The notes under the pieces are model-generated. The model was not told where the DNA came from, ran no database searches, and was given only the letters and a program-made list of their open reading frames with translations. From contig CAIIXF020000012.1 of assembly GCA_903813345.2 (NCBI GenBank), positions 26,860,184 to 26,924,183 of the forward strand: a stretch of 64,000 nt of DNA, in the 5' to 3' direction. The translations under genes were made by a program, and so were the position numbers. The stretch comes from Owenia fusiformis (lineage: Eukaryota > Annelida > Polychaeta > Sabellida > Oweniidae). Each line of letters opens with the position of its first letter. The stretch's first letter is position 1. Shown here one piece after another: positions 56,301-64,000 of the stretch.

Positions 56301-59300
56301 TCTTGAAGAATTAGGTTTCACACAATATATTACTGCCCCGTATTCACCAGACAATATTCACCAGATGAAGCACTATTAGGCTTCACTACATTTTGGGTGC
56401 TAAAGCATTACATGAGAGGTCATAAGTTTGATTCCGATAGGGGACTGATTTCAACGTCTTGAGCAAATCTTCAAGGGATACCAAAGGGAGGACTTGAACA
56501 CATCTTTATGGACTAAGTTTGTCAACAACGCATGTGCATCCAGGCTAATGGAAACAATCATAAATGAAATGATCCTCTCAGCAATGAAGAATACTTCTGA
56601 ATAAATGACTTCAAGAGTACTGTTCTGCCTCCAGTACAAGTAGTTTGAAGCAACCATCAAGGCAACATGAATATGTTTTGGCAGGAAATTTTCAAATTAA
56701 CATCAGTTAAAATTTGCTGACCTGCGAACCACTTTTACGTTTTTTGTAATTACAATAAAATAAATTGTAGATGTATATAAAACATTGCCTGTCAATTCAG
56801 AACTATACAATGTACACTTGCTGAAAATTTCAACTCAAATGGTTGAAAAATCTTGAAATGGCAGACCAATTCCCAGAACTTAATGATCACCCTGTATATG
56901 TTTAATTTCCTGATGAGGGCCCAAATCTTATTACTCTGATTTTCTTGCCTTTCTTAGCAATTCAGCGCACATCCCAGGATTTTTGGGGAACATTTTGTAA
57001 TTTTTTGTCCTGCTTTGTTTATTTCTTGCTAAATCTACATGTTTCTACTCTATATATGTTGTGATTTGAACTTTGATAGTTTTTTATGTCACCACCAAAA
57101 GTGGTGACATATTGTTATGGTCTCCGTTTTTTTGCGACGGCAGTTGGTGGTTGGCGGTTGGTGGTTGGCGTCCGGCGTCCGGCGTCTGTAACAATTTCTT
57201 ACAACTTCCTATAACTTAACAAATACTGTTTAGACTGACTTCAATTTTTTTCTAAATCATCTACATGTTCTCAGAAGTTCAAATCTGACTTTAGATTTGA
57301 CATTTGACCTTCAATGACCTTCTCAAGGTCAAGAAGGTCTTTTTTCAACTTGCTTCACATTGACTAAATTTTTTTTCAAAATCATCTACATGTTCTCAGA
57401 AATTCAAATCTGACTTTAGATTTGACTTTAGATTTGACTTTAGATTTGACATTTGACCTTCAAATCTGACTTTAGATTTGACATTTGACCTTCAATGACC
57501 TTCTCAAGGTAAAAAAAGGTCAAAAAGGTCTGTTTTTCAACTTGCTTCAAATTGACTAAATTTTTTTTTCAAAATCATCTACGTGTTCTCAGAAATTCAA
57601 ATCTTTAGAGATTTAAAGGTCAAAAAGGTCTGTTTTCAACTTGCTTCAAATTGACTAAAAGATTTTTTCAAAATCATCTACGTGTTCTCAGAAATTCAAA
57701 TCTGACTTTAGATTTGACATTTGACCTTCAATGACCTTCTCAAAGTCAAAAAAGGTCAAAAAGGTCTTTTTTCAACTTGCTTCAAATTGACTAAATTTTT
57801 TTTTCAAAATCATCTACATGTTCTCAGAAATTCAAATCTGACTTTAGATTTGACATTTGACCTTCAATGACCTTCTCAAGGTCAAAAAGGTCTTTTTTCA
57901 ACTTGCTTCACATTGACTAAATTTTTTTTCAAAATCATCTACATGTTCTCAGAAATTCAAATCTGACTTTAGATTTGACTTTAGATTTGACATTTGACCT
58001 TCAAATCTGACTTTAGATTTGACATTTGACCTTCAATGACCTTCTCAAGGTAAAAAAAGGTCAAAAAGGTCTGTTTTTCAACTTGCTTCAAATTGACTAA
58101 ATTTTTTTTTCAAAATCATCTACGTGTTCTCAGAAATTCAAATCTGACTTTAGATTTGACATTTGACCTTCAATGACCTTCTCAAAGTCAAAAAAGGTCA
58201 AAAAGGTCTTTTTTCAACTTGCTTCAAATTGACTAAATTTTTTTTTCAAAATCATCTACATGTTCTCAGAAATTCAAATCTGACTTTAGATTTGACATTT
58301 GACCTTCAATGACCTTCTCAAAGTCAAAAAAGGTCAAAAAGGTCTTTTTTCAACTTGCTTCAAATTGACTAAATTCTTTTTTCAAAATCATCTACATGTT
58401 TTCAGAAATTCAAATCTGACTTTAGATTTGACATTTGACCTTCAATGACCTTCTCAATGTCAAAAAGGGTCAAAAAGGTATTTTTTCATCTTGCTTCAAA
58501 TTGACTAAATTTTTTTTTCAGAATCATCTACATGTTCTCAGAAATTCAAATATGACTTTAGATTTGACATTTGACCTTCAATGACCTTCTCAAGGTCAAA
58601 AAAGGTCAAAAAGGTCTTTTTCAACTTGCTTCAAATTGACTAATTTTTTTTTTCAAAATCATCTACATGTTCTCAGAAATTCAAATCTGACTTTAGATTT
58701 GACATTTGACCTTTAATGACCTTCTCAAGGTCAAAAAAGGTCAAAAAGGTCTGTTTTCAACTTGCTTCAAATTGACCAAATTTTTTTTTCAAAATCACCT
58801 ACATCTTTTCAAAAGTTCAAATTTGACTTTATAAGTTCTCAGAAGTTCAAATCTGACTTTAGATTTGACCTTTGACCTTCAATGACCTTCTCAAGGTCAA
58901 AAGGTATTTTCCAACTTGCTTTAAATTGACCAAATTGTTTTAGGTGGTGACATTTTGTCATGTTAATGCCTTGTTTTTGTTTCAGTGGACCCAGACATCA
59001 AAGCTCAAGATTACAAGATATCGTGGTACACTTTAATATTTGTTGCAAGTGAGTACCCTATGAAACACTTTTTAGTTGTATAATTTAGTGAATGATGAAG
59101 TATAAATTGATACCAGCGCTATGATTGGTCAGTTAATCTAACGTGTTTACTCCAAAGTGAAAATAATTAAATATGCACTTAAACATGTTAAAGGCACTTT
59201 AGAATATTTTTTCTGATCATCCTTTCCCAGATTTAACTATCTATGGCTCATTTTGAAACTTCAAAAGGAAAATATCATTAATCTATTCAAAATATCATGA

Positions 59301-62300
59301 AAAAAACATTTCCATGATTGTTTTCAGTATATGTTGTTGAAATGATCCTGAAAATACTCGGCCTGGGGCCCAAGGACTATTTTACCTCTGGGTGGAATCT
59401 GTAAGTTTTTTAAAAAATAAAGTTTAACACTAAATTCAAAAATTCATCCAAAAAAGAAGACATGTAAAACGCTGCTTTTTAGATTAAAATTTAACATACA
59501 GATTAAAACTACAGTAGATTAAAATAAATTTATTGATTAAATGACTTGGTGTCTATTATATGTAGCTGTGTATAACATTGAATGCTATGCTTGGGCACAT
59601 GCTATTGAAATAATAATTTTTTATTTTCAGATTTGACTTTTTTGTGACAATGGCTGCCTTGGTTGGAATCCTAGGAAAGCTGTTCAACAAGAACCTTTAC
59701 TATATAGTTATACTGCGGCCCTTCAGACTACTTAGGTACGTGAGTGGTTTTTTATAGATACAAAATGAAGTAAAAGTAGATTGACTTAGCCAGAATTGGA
59801 TAGACATGTAGTATGTGGTATGAATTGTATAGAAAATGCTTATCTTTTCTGATCATTAATTACAACCTTAAAATGTATTGAGAGTTACTGACATATTTGG
59901 CAAAGGGCAGAATATAATCTGTGGTCATGTACCTGGTATATGCCATAAACCATTGATCCAAAAAACTTTTTTTGCATTTTGTGAATGATGACGTGTAAAT
60001 TGATACCAGTGCTATGATTGGTCGATATGAAGTATAGCGGTCATACATACACAATTCTAGACCAGTAATTCCGTTGTTCTTATTATTGTGACATCACATA
60101 ACACAATAAATATGAATATGTTTTATAACTCAGTGCTCTCATTTATTTCTAGGTTATTTAAGATGAAGGCTTTCTACCGTGGTGCATGAGTGACATTATT
60201 TATTCTCGTATCTCAAATGAGATTCAATATGAATGTATTTTATAACTCCTCATTCTCATTTACTTCTAGGTTATTTAAGATGAAGGCTCGTTACCGTGAT
60301 GTACTTGGGACATTATTTATTCTACTATCTCAAATGATGAGTCTTGCCCTTGCCATGATTCTATTGTATTACTTCTTTGCCATCGTTGGAATGGAACTTT
60401 TCTCCAAATATGATCTACGAGACTGTTGCAAGTAAGTAACAAGCAACATGACATAATGCCATTGTTTTGTGATGTCATGGTGATAATGGTGTTGCTATGT
60501 CAAGGTGATTATATTCATGCTTTGATATTAGAATGATTGCTTCCATATTGTATTGATTTGACTTATGTTAAAATGAATTCACTGATATTGAAACGATTGC
60601 TCTGTAATTTAAATGATTGCATTATTATTAAAATGATTGGTTTGATGTTAAAATGATTGCTTTGATATTGTATTGATTGCACTAATGTTAAAATGATTGC
60701 ACTGAAATTAAAATGCATCCATTGATATTGAAATGATTGCTCTGTTACTAAAGTGATTAAAATGATTGCACTGATTTTAAAGTGATTGTATGATATTTCA
60801 GAAATACCAGTGTTGAGGATAACTATCGCTATGACAACAACAGTGTTTTCCAAGGCTACTACTACCTCAACAACTTTGAAAATGTACTCATCAGTGGAGG
60901 TAAATGAGTAAATAAAAAAGAAGATCTTATAGATTTTAAAATCAGAAAATCAGATAGTTTATTCATATTTTTGAGAGAAATAAAGTGTGGGTTGAAGTAG
61001 GGCTTTCACGGTTTCATAATTCCTCGGTTCGGTTCGGTTCACGGTTTTTATCTCCTCGGTTTCGCTTCGGTTTTCGGTTCTTATCGCACTTTAATGTAAA
61101 AAATCAAATAACTGATGGCGCGATTTCATTATTTAAATGAGCAGCCCGGGAACATGTTTACCTCTGATCTAAGTCAGTTTTATTTACAAATTAATCATTA
61201 ACTTTGCATTGTATTTTATTTATGCGATGATAAATAGATGGCGCGATTTCATAATAAATAAGCGGCCCGGGAGCATGTATAATTCTGATCTATTCTATTT
61301 CTGCAGACAGCAAATTTTCACATTTTTTCACACGTACCTTTCTCATATTATACAATAACGATTTTGCAAAGCCGGCATATCATTCTTTCCGGGAGAGGAA
61401 CACCATCTCTCGTTGGAAATCCAAAATAACCCCAACAGTGGGCCTTGTACGACTTTTGAGCGTTTAGAATGCCGAAATCTTCACCTCTCGTTTCGAGATT
61501 CATCTTCCTCTACTTTAGCGAATGGCACTTTTTTTTGAATTAACAAACCGTTAAAAAACCGAACATCGGAGTTTTCGAACCGAACGTACCGACCGAGGCC
61601 CAAGAACCGTGGAGCACCGCGGTTTCGGTGCACCGTTAGACCCTTATGAATTAGCAGATGGACATTTAACTCTCTAAATCGTATAGAAATGCAATAAAAA
61701 ATTTAACTTTAATTTTTAACGGAAAAACATGAAATAAATGTGTGAAAAATAATATTGATTACATACTAAGTAGGGTACTTTGTGAGAGTAAAGAGATCAT
61801 ACTATTTTTCAAGTGCAAAGTAGAGTGGAAAAGACATACACAATAATCAGCAGTTGAGTGTACTGCACAAAATCCCCACTTTAAATTGTAGGAAAATGTA
61901 TAATAAAAAAAACTTAAATGAACTTTGATCCACATTTTAGAGAAACATTTTATTTATTTAGAAACCTGTCTAATTTGATTGCATCTGGGACTTGGCAAAG
62001 GTATTTATATTAGCAGGTGTATATATTTTAAGGTTCTCTTATGAGATGGGAGATCGGACTGCTCAGAAAGAGCGTTCACATTGAGAGGTGTTCAGATCAG
62101 AGATGTTGTTGAATAAACCAGTTTCACTGAATTCTATAGCATCAAATATATATTTTTTGTTGCAGTGACGTTATTTGAACTGACTGTTGTAAACAATTGG
62201 TATATCATAATGGAAGGCTACGCTACCGTGGCAACCAGTTGGAGCAGAATCTATTTCATGTTGTTCTATATCGTCATCATGGTGAGTGGACTTTAGTGAT

Positions 62301-63876
62301 ACTTGAATGCTCAAGATTATTTCATGCAAAATTGACAGAAAGGAGTGGAATCAGCAAGGAAGAAAATAAACAAACTAAATTGTAGTTTTTATTTTTAACA
62401 CCTGGAGTGGTGACATAATATTGTTATAGTTTCCAACTTTTTTGCGGATGTTATTTGATGGTTTGCATTCAGCAGTTAGTGTCTGTAACAAATGGCAGGT
62501 TGTGACATTTAGCATGTTAATGCCAGTATGTTATTTATATATCATTTAGTAATTGTCATTAGAATAAGTCAGTCGCCTAATGGCATCTTAGGAACAGTAA
62601 ATGCCAGATAATCATAAAGTTATTTTAAATTTTAGATAGAAATAGCATGAAAAAGGCATGACATTCATAATTTCTTCATGTTTTCAGGTGGTCATGAATG
62701 TAGTGGTGGCTTTCATCTTAGAGGCATTTATATTCCGTATACAGTACAGACGACAAATGAGTGGAGATGACATAGGAGGTAGGGACATATTTAAATTGTT
62801 AAATTTTTTATTATGAAAAAAAGAACAAGAGATCTGGAAAATACATGTATTCTCATTTAAAAGTTTAAAGCATTGTCACCAAAAATTACTTTGCATAGTA
62901 TTTTATTTGGACAGTATTGTTAACTTCAGTTCCATAAAAAATTACATTCAGTTTAAGATCATTCAGGAAATAAAAGTAATATGCTTTGAAAATGAGGATA
63001 AAAAATACAAAAAATGTGGCCTTTCGAGAAATATCACTCACAATTTTTATTGGGATCGACCAGGCGTCCGTCCGTCCGTTGGTCCGTCTGTCCTTATATG
63101 AATTGAATTTACTTTTCAGATTTTAGTAAGATCAAAGTAGATGTGCAGCTGTCGCATGAAGAGTTAAATATGTGCCTAGATAAAGTTCAGCCTCTTACAA
63201 GCCAATATATAAACTGCCCAACACAGACTGAACCACATAGAGTAAGTCACAGAGGCCTTGCGTTAAAACCCTAAAAAAGATTCAAAACCCTAAAAAATAT
63301 TTAAAACCCTAAAAAAGATTTAAAACCCTAAAAAAAGATTTTGAATGGTATATATTTTTTTTTATTAACTCTCATGGGTTAGTTAATTGTAATCACCCAC
63401 TTTTCGTCTGTCAGTCAGTTCATCTGTCTGTCTGTTTGTCCAGTTAAGATGAATTTATTAGTTCTTTATCACATAGAATTGCAGCACTTTTTGACGCTTC
63501 ATTCAAAATTTGGAGCCGGAGAAAAGATGATGGAAATATTAAACCCTGAAACCACAATATATGAATCACATAGAGCAATCTTAAACATCATGGAGAAAGT
63601 CCTGTTTTTGCGAAAAACTGAAAAATAATATGGATGATCGTTAAAAAGGACAACCCCCTCGCAAAATGAATAATACAGGGTGACCCAGAAAAGCAGAATC
63701 CATATCAATTTTATTAAATGGGTGTGGGTTCTGTTTTTTGGGTCACCCTGTACCTAAAGAAATAAAACCATTGGTCATGAATTAAATATATTTTTTAGAG
63801 TGTCCTGAGATTCAGAGGAGAGAGGAGTGCCAGTAGGGAGGACTACAGTGTAAAGATGTACCAAGAAGAAGTGCAG
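38359..63876 (+). CDS. TPCN1: Two-pore channel 1 (endolysosomal cation channel), 22 exons, 3' end may lie beyond window
   Basis: Exons: 38359-38413, 41925-42235, 48914-49027, 49370-49500, 50269-50357, 51767-51798, 52359-52417, 52942-53041, 53460-53576, 54347-54410, 54655-54764, 55274-55343, 55568-55669, 58986-59048, 59328-59400, 59631-59735, 60270-60431, 60802-60899, 62166-62281, 62688-62778, 63120-63241, 63799-63876. All splice sites are GT/AG and every phase agrees; 754 codons are in view. Two six-helix repeats are visible: [17 protein letters not shown] before IS1, IS4 near residue 190, pore 1 [16 protein letters not shown], an EF-hand-like linker ([14 protein letters not shown]), IIS4 [15 protein letters not shown] (about 520-535), pore 2 [16 protein letters not shown] and the C-tail VKMYQEEVQ. 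These match mammalian TPC1 better than TPC2. The first exon ([18 protein letters not shown]) joins in frame. The final GTTTGG donor is weak; reading through gives VWK-stop at 63888. Confidence 0.93.
38597..38692. repeat. Near-perfect hairpin, ~40-bp arms
   Basis: ACACAGGAACTTGTAGCACT then ATGATATGAGATGCTTATG is followed after about 16 bp by the inverse (CATAAGCATCTCATATCAT, AGTGCTTCAAGTTCCTGTGT). Only one or two mismatches are visible. It lies in TPC1 intron 1 and is probably a small foldback insertion. Confidence 0.8.
38780..40262. mobile_element. Cluster of ACCGACAATTGTCGGT palindromes bounding decayed repeats
   Basis: The 16-bp palindrome ACCGACAATTGTCGGT, or a close variant, occurs at about 38787, 38835, 40141, 40192 and 40238, with half-sites near 38885 and 40099. 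Several are embedded in longer palindromes, such as CTAGAGTACCGA...TCGGTACTCTAG at 38781. They bracket about 1.2 kb that holds two direct copies of a GCGTAGCC-family relative (39040-39160 and 39700-39900, sharing TTTCTCCTG and CCATTAGATAGAAGAA). This looks like compound transposon ends. It lies in TPC1 intron 1. Confidence 0.5.
39987..40058 (-). tRNA. tRNA-like sequence (pseudo-tRNA or SINE head)
   Basis: On the minus strand the sequence shows an A-box-like TAGTCTAGTGGTTAGC and a B-box GAGTTCGAATCCCGG at the right distance. The T arm has one A-C mismatch and the anticodon arm does not fold into five canonical pairs: only CGAGC/GCTCG pair, around a 13-base loop. The 5' and 3' acceptor strands also do not match. 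I read it as a degenerate tRNA or a tRNA-derived promoter of a SINE. It sits in TPC1 intron 1. Confidence 0.4.
40370..40556. mobile_element. Foldback MITE in TPC1 intron 1
   Basis: ACATCCAACAGCTCCAATTA near 40390 and GTGAGAATTCACTTCAGCAA near 40413 are mirrored by TTGTTGAAGTGAGGAATTCTCAC near 40490 and TTGGATGTGTATACTC near 40533. It is about 185 bp of imperfect palindrome with no coding capacity. Confidence 0.6.
40560..41924. other. Rest of TPC1 intron 1
   Basis: AT-rich intron sequence with no repeat pair or exon-like frame. The acceptor TTTACAG at 41918-41924 ends it. Confidence 0.5.
42457..42513. repeat. C-rich/G-rich hairpin in TPC1 intron 2
   Basis: CCACCCCCCCCATCCTTACC then CCCTC is followed by GGGAGGGTAAGGTGGGGGGG, a self-complementary hairpin with G-runs that could also form a quadruplex on the plus strand. 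Confidence 0.6.
42836..46280. other. Interior of TPC1 intron 2, no gene
   Basis: AT-rich non-coding DNA. A palindromic AT-rich stretch lies at about 45415-45470 (repeated TATATAA/TTATATA words). Frames of 60-73 codons are present by chance. Confidence 0.45.
46289..47100. mobile_element. Nested MITEs: TTCGCGAATGC / CGGCTACCGGATTAACC family
   Basis: 46289-46440 and 46465-46650 each begin with TTCGCGAATGC or TTTGCGAATGC, then AACGCCT-TCGGCT-CCGGATTAACC, and end with an inverse GTTAATC-GGTA. A third left end is at 47045-47090. Between the second and third lies a separate inverted pair, 46656-46775 against 46935-47041 (GTCCATTTCACTGTT / AACAGTGAAATGGAC, ATATATTATTGCA, CATTCATGTACAAT), enclosing the dispersed repeat also seen at 26380. 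Confidence 0.6.
47110..48580. other. Interior of TPC1 intron 2, no gene
   Basis: Non-coding intron sequence. CCACGTAATCACGTGG at 48289-48304 is a 16-bp palindrome with two CACGTG-like halves. Nothing else is supported. Confidence 0.4.
49814..49908 (+). mobile_element. Tiny poly(A) retro-insertion with perfect 16-bp target duplication, TPC1 intron 4
   Basis: ATACACATATAGGTAG stands at 49814-49829 and again at 49893-49908. Between them are 63 bp (49830-49892) ending AAATAAATAAAGTAG followed by about 18 A. A polyadenylation signal, a tail and a direct repeat of this length are the signature of LINE-type target-primed insertion of a severely 5'-truncated transcript. The body is too short to assign a source. 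Confidence 0.85.
50027..50233. mobile_element. GCCCGTAGCCAGG-family MITE in TPC1 intron 4
   Basis: It begins CAGGCCCGTAGCCAGGGG and ends CCTGGCTACGGGCCTGA, with core TTCTTTCAAAATCATGCAGT and CACTTCTCAAGTGATTTTAG. The family G/C runs lie at both ends. It is the most complete copy and ends 36 bp before exon 5. Confidence 0.8.
50350..51440 (+). repeat. Minisatellite built from the exon 5 splice donor, TPC1 intron 5
   Basis: Exon 5 ends ATATTAG|GTAAGTCCCAATATTA. The intron then repeats a ~51-bp composite of three parts, GGTAAGTCTCAATATTA, GGTAAGTCCCAATATTATTTA and GGTCTTATTTATA, about twenty times or more. Every unit carries one or two AGGTAAGT sequences identical to the true donor with its last exonic bases, and a TTATTTATAG that resembles a weak acceptor. 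The array starts at the exon edge itself, so the donor seeded it. Confidence 0.9.
52199..52310. mobile_element. Short TIR element in TPC1 intron 6
   Basis: CAGGGTGTCCCCAAACTTTGG at the left is mirrored by ACTTTCGGGACGCCCTGTA at the right. Length is about 112 bp; non-coding. Confidence 0.65.
52770..52890 (+). pseudogene. Dead tandem copy of TPC1 exon 8
   Basis: CTTTCCAGATGTAATGATAC, CCTCCTATAG, GGTGGAGCAC and TTCTTCATTGTCTAC at 52813-52884 repeat exon 8 (52942-53041), 129 bp earlier. The upstream intron (CTCTTTCTGTTTTAA-TGTGACC) is copied too. It keeps an AG before the copied start, but in the exon's frame it reads [12 protein letters not shown] then TAA, and no donor follows. Inclusion would truncate the channel in pore 1. 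Confidence 0.85.
53212..53380. mobile_element. GCCCGTAGCCAGG-family MITE, right end lost, TPC1 intron 8
   Basis: It starts CAGGCCCGTAGCCAGGATTT and continues through GCCAAGAGGGG, AATATGGCTAAAATCACTTC and CTCAAAATGGTGAAAACTGC to a G-run, then stops before the usual terminal inverted sequence. It is most like the 3247 copy. Confidence 0.7.
54205..54346. mobile_element. GGTGGTGACAT element ending at the exon 10 acceptor
   Basis: GTTATGGTC, a TTTGGTGGTTGGTG run, GGCATCTGTAACAAATGGCA, GGTGGTGACATTTGCATG and ATGCCTTG recur at 57112-57190 with 58944-58972, and at 62400-62528. Here the copied segment abuts TCTGTCTTTGTTTCAG, the acceptor of exon 10. Confidence 0.6.
54417..54575. repeat. 17-18-bp tandem array just inside TPC1 intron 10
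   Basis: AAAGTGATTTCTCATTA/CA is repeated about nine times, starting six bases after the exon 10 donor (GTGAGTAGTGATTTCTCA). No coding role. Confidence 0.85.
55840..56896. mobile_element. ~1.06-kb TIR element in TPC1 intron 13
   Basis: TACAGGGTGATCACTAAGTT, CTGGGAATT at the left is mirrored by AATTCCCAGAACTTAATGAT, CACCCTGTA at the right, about 30 bp with one mismatch. The interior is non-coding; the best frame (about 67 codons) has no recognised transposase motif. Confidence 0.75.
57085..58972. repeat. ~137-bp tandem array inside a GGTGGTGACAT element, TPC1 intron 13
   Basis: The left edge is TCACCACCAAAAGTGGTGACAT, a hairpin, followed by the GGTGGTTGGCG...GTCTGTAACAA stretch. The array unit contains CAACTTGCTTCAAATTGACT, CAAAATCATCTACATGTTCT, CAGAAATTCAAATCTGACTT and GACCTTCAATGACCTTCTCA, repeated about twelve times from 57240 to 58925. 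A longer block (57375-57540) is copied at 57915-58080. The right edge, GGTGGTGACATTTTGTCATG then TTAATGCCTTG, abuts the acceptor TTTTTGTTTCAG of exon 14. Confidence 0.85.
60107..60223 (+). pseudogene. Dead tandem copy of the 5' part of TPC1 exon 17
   Basis: GGTTATTTAAGATGAAGGCT at 60153 repeats the start of exon 17 (60270) exactly 117 bp earlier, together with about 45 bp of upstream intron and its own TTCTAG acceptor. In the exon frame it reads [11 protein letters not shown] then TGA. The copy stops within ATTATTTATTCT-TATCTCAAATGA and has no donor. 117 is a multiple of three. Confidence 0.85.
60500..60795. repeat. Degenerate ~18-20-bp tandem array in TPC1 intron 17
   Basis: Units like TTAAAATGATTGCACTGATA and TTGAAATGATTGCTCTG recur from about 60525 up to the exon 18 acceptor. 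It is non-coding; frames across it are repeat translations. Confidence 0.8.
60997..61647. mobile_element. hAT-like non-autonomous element in TPC1 intron 18
   Basis: The left end is TAGGGCTTTCACGGTTTCAT with repeated TCGGTTCGGTTCGG. The right end is AACCGAACGTACCGACCGAG through CGGTGCACCGTTAGACCCTTA, roughly inverted. Inside, a unit with GATGGCGCGATTTCAT and AGC-GCCCGGGA-CATGT is present twice (about 61114 and 61238). CGGTTCGGTT subterminal repeats are typical of hAT MITEs. No clear 8-bp target duplication was seen, so the class is tentative. Confidence 0.45.
62395..62530. mobile_element. GGTGGTGACAT element, third copy, TPC1 intron 19
   Basis: GGAGTGGTGACAT, TTGTTATAGTTTCCAACTTT, GTGTCTGTAACAAATGGCAG and TGTGACATTTAGCATGTTAATGCC occur in the same order as at 54205 and 57112. 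Here the element lies inside the intron, away from a splice site. Confidence 0.6.
63260..63345. repeat. Four ~20-bp units with AAAACCCTAAAAAA, TPC1 intron 21
   Basis: AAAACCCTAAAAAAGATT and variants are repeated four times. CCCTAA resembles a telomere word, but the spacing is not telomeric, so this is an ordinary short array. Nearby TCTGTCTG runs at 63405-63440 and GTCCGTCC at 63065-63090 are microsatellites. Confidence 0.75.
63674..63752. mobile_element. 79-bp palindromic MITE in TPC1 intron 21
   Basis: TACAGGGTGACCCAGAAAAG, CAGAATCC is mirrored by GGGTTCTGTTTTTTGGGTCA, CCCTGTA. Almost the whole element is its two inverted ends. Confidence 0.8.
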
Positions 63877-64000
63877 GTTTGGAAATAAATTTCATGGGAA
63901 AGTTTTAAAATGCAGAATAGAGTGAAAGGGGTGAATCTAGAAAGAAATGAATTTGATAGGCATGTAGTTGATACACACAATTTTATTGAAATGCAAGAAA

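Noticed and set aside
63260-63345. Interstitial telomere repeat from CCCTAA words
   Set aside because: The words are 20 bp apart inside a short AT-rich unit, unlike TTAGGG arrays.

Overview
The window is animal nuclear DNA. It is AT-rich, has spliced genes with GT/AG introns, and is packed with decayed transposons, foldback elements and minisatellites. Two conserved genes are clear: the axonemal protein IQCD/DRC10 on the minus strand (34902-37854) and the two-pore channel TPC1 on the plus strand (38359 to the right edge). Gene content and repeat style suggest a marine invertebrate, perhaps an echinoderm or hemichordate. The phylum is an inference and was not tested.

Layout. 1-9460 has no gene I can defend; it holds short palindromic elements of two families (cores GCCCGTAGCC and GCGTAGCC...GTGCGATCG), AT-rich repeats carrying TCTCTGATT, and one relic of a cysteine-rich transposon-type gene. 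9465-15835 (copy A) and 20905-26130 (copy B) are a direct segmental duplication carrying a small secreted-peptide precursor gene on the minus strand. Copy A keeps an intact last exon but its exon 2-3 junction is out of frame. Copy B joins in frame but its last exon is truncated. Copy A gained a 5'-truncated LINE; copy B gained a TTAA-flanked MITE and an expanded 84-bp array. Between the copies lie two foldback/TIR families (17305-18045, 18185-18970, 19770-20410).

26601-30609 (minus) is a three-exon gene for an unrecognised secreted protein of 261 residues. Its second intron carries a 61-bp minisatellite of about 1.65 kb, and its first intron two MITEs. 30695-34850 is mostly repeats.

34902-63876+ is the core. 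IQCD and TPC1 are head to head, with start codons about 505 bp apart across a CpG-bearing presumptive bidirectional promoter. As I recall, the human orthologues are also neighbours in this arrangement, so the pair may be ancient. The TPC1 coding sequence was assembled by hand from 22 exons with consistent phase throughout (754 codons inside the window). Its introns hold an array of more than twenty 5'-splice-site copies seeded by an exon end, two dead tandem copies of exons, a 6.3-kb region bounded by 300-bp inverted repeats, a tiny poly(A) retro-insertion with a perfect 16-bp target duplication, and several MITEs.

IQCD and TPC1 share a promoter region but act in different places: the nexin-dynein regulatory complex of motile cilia, and endolysosomal membranes.
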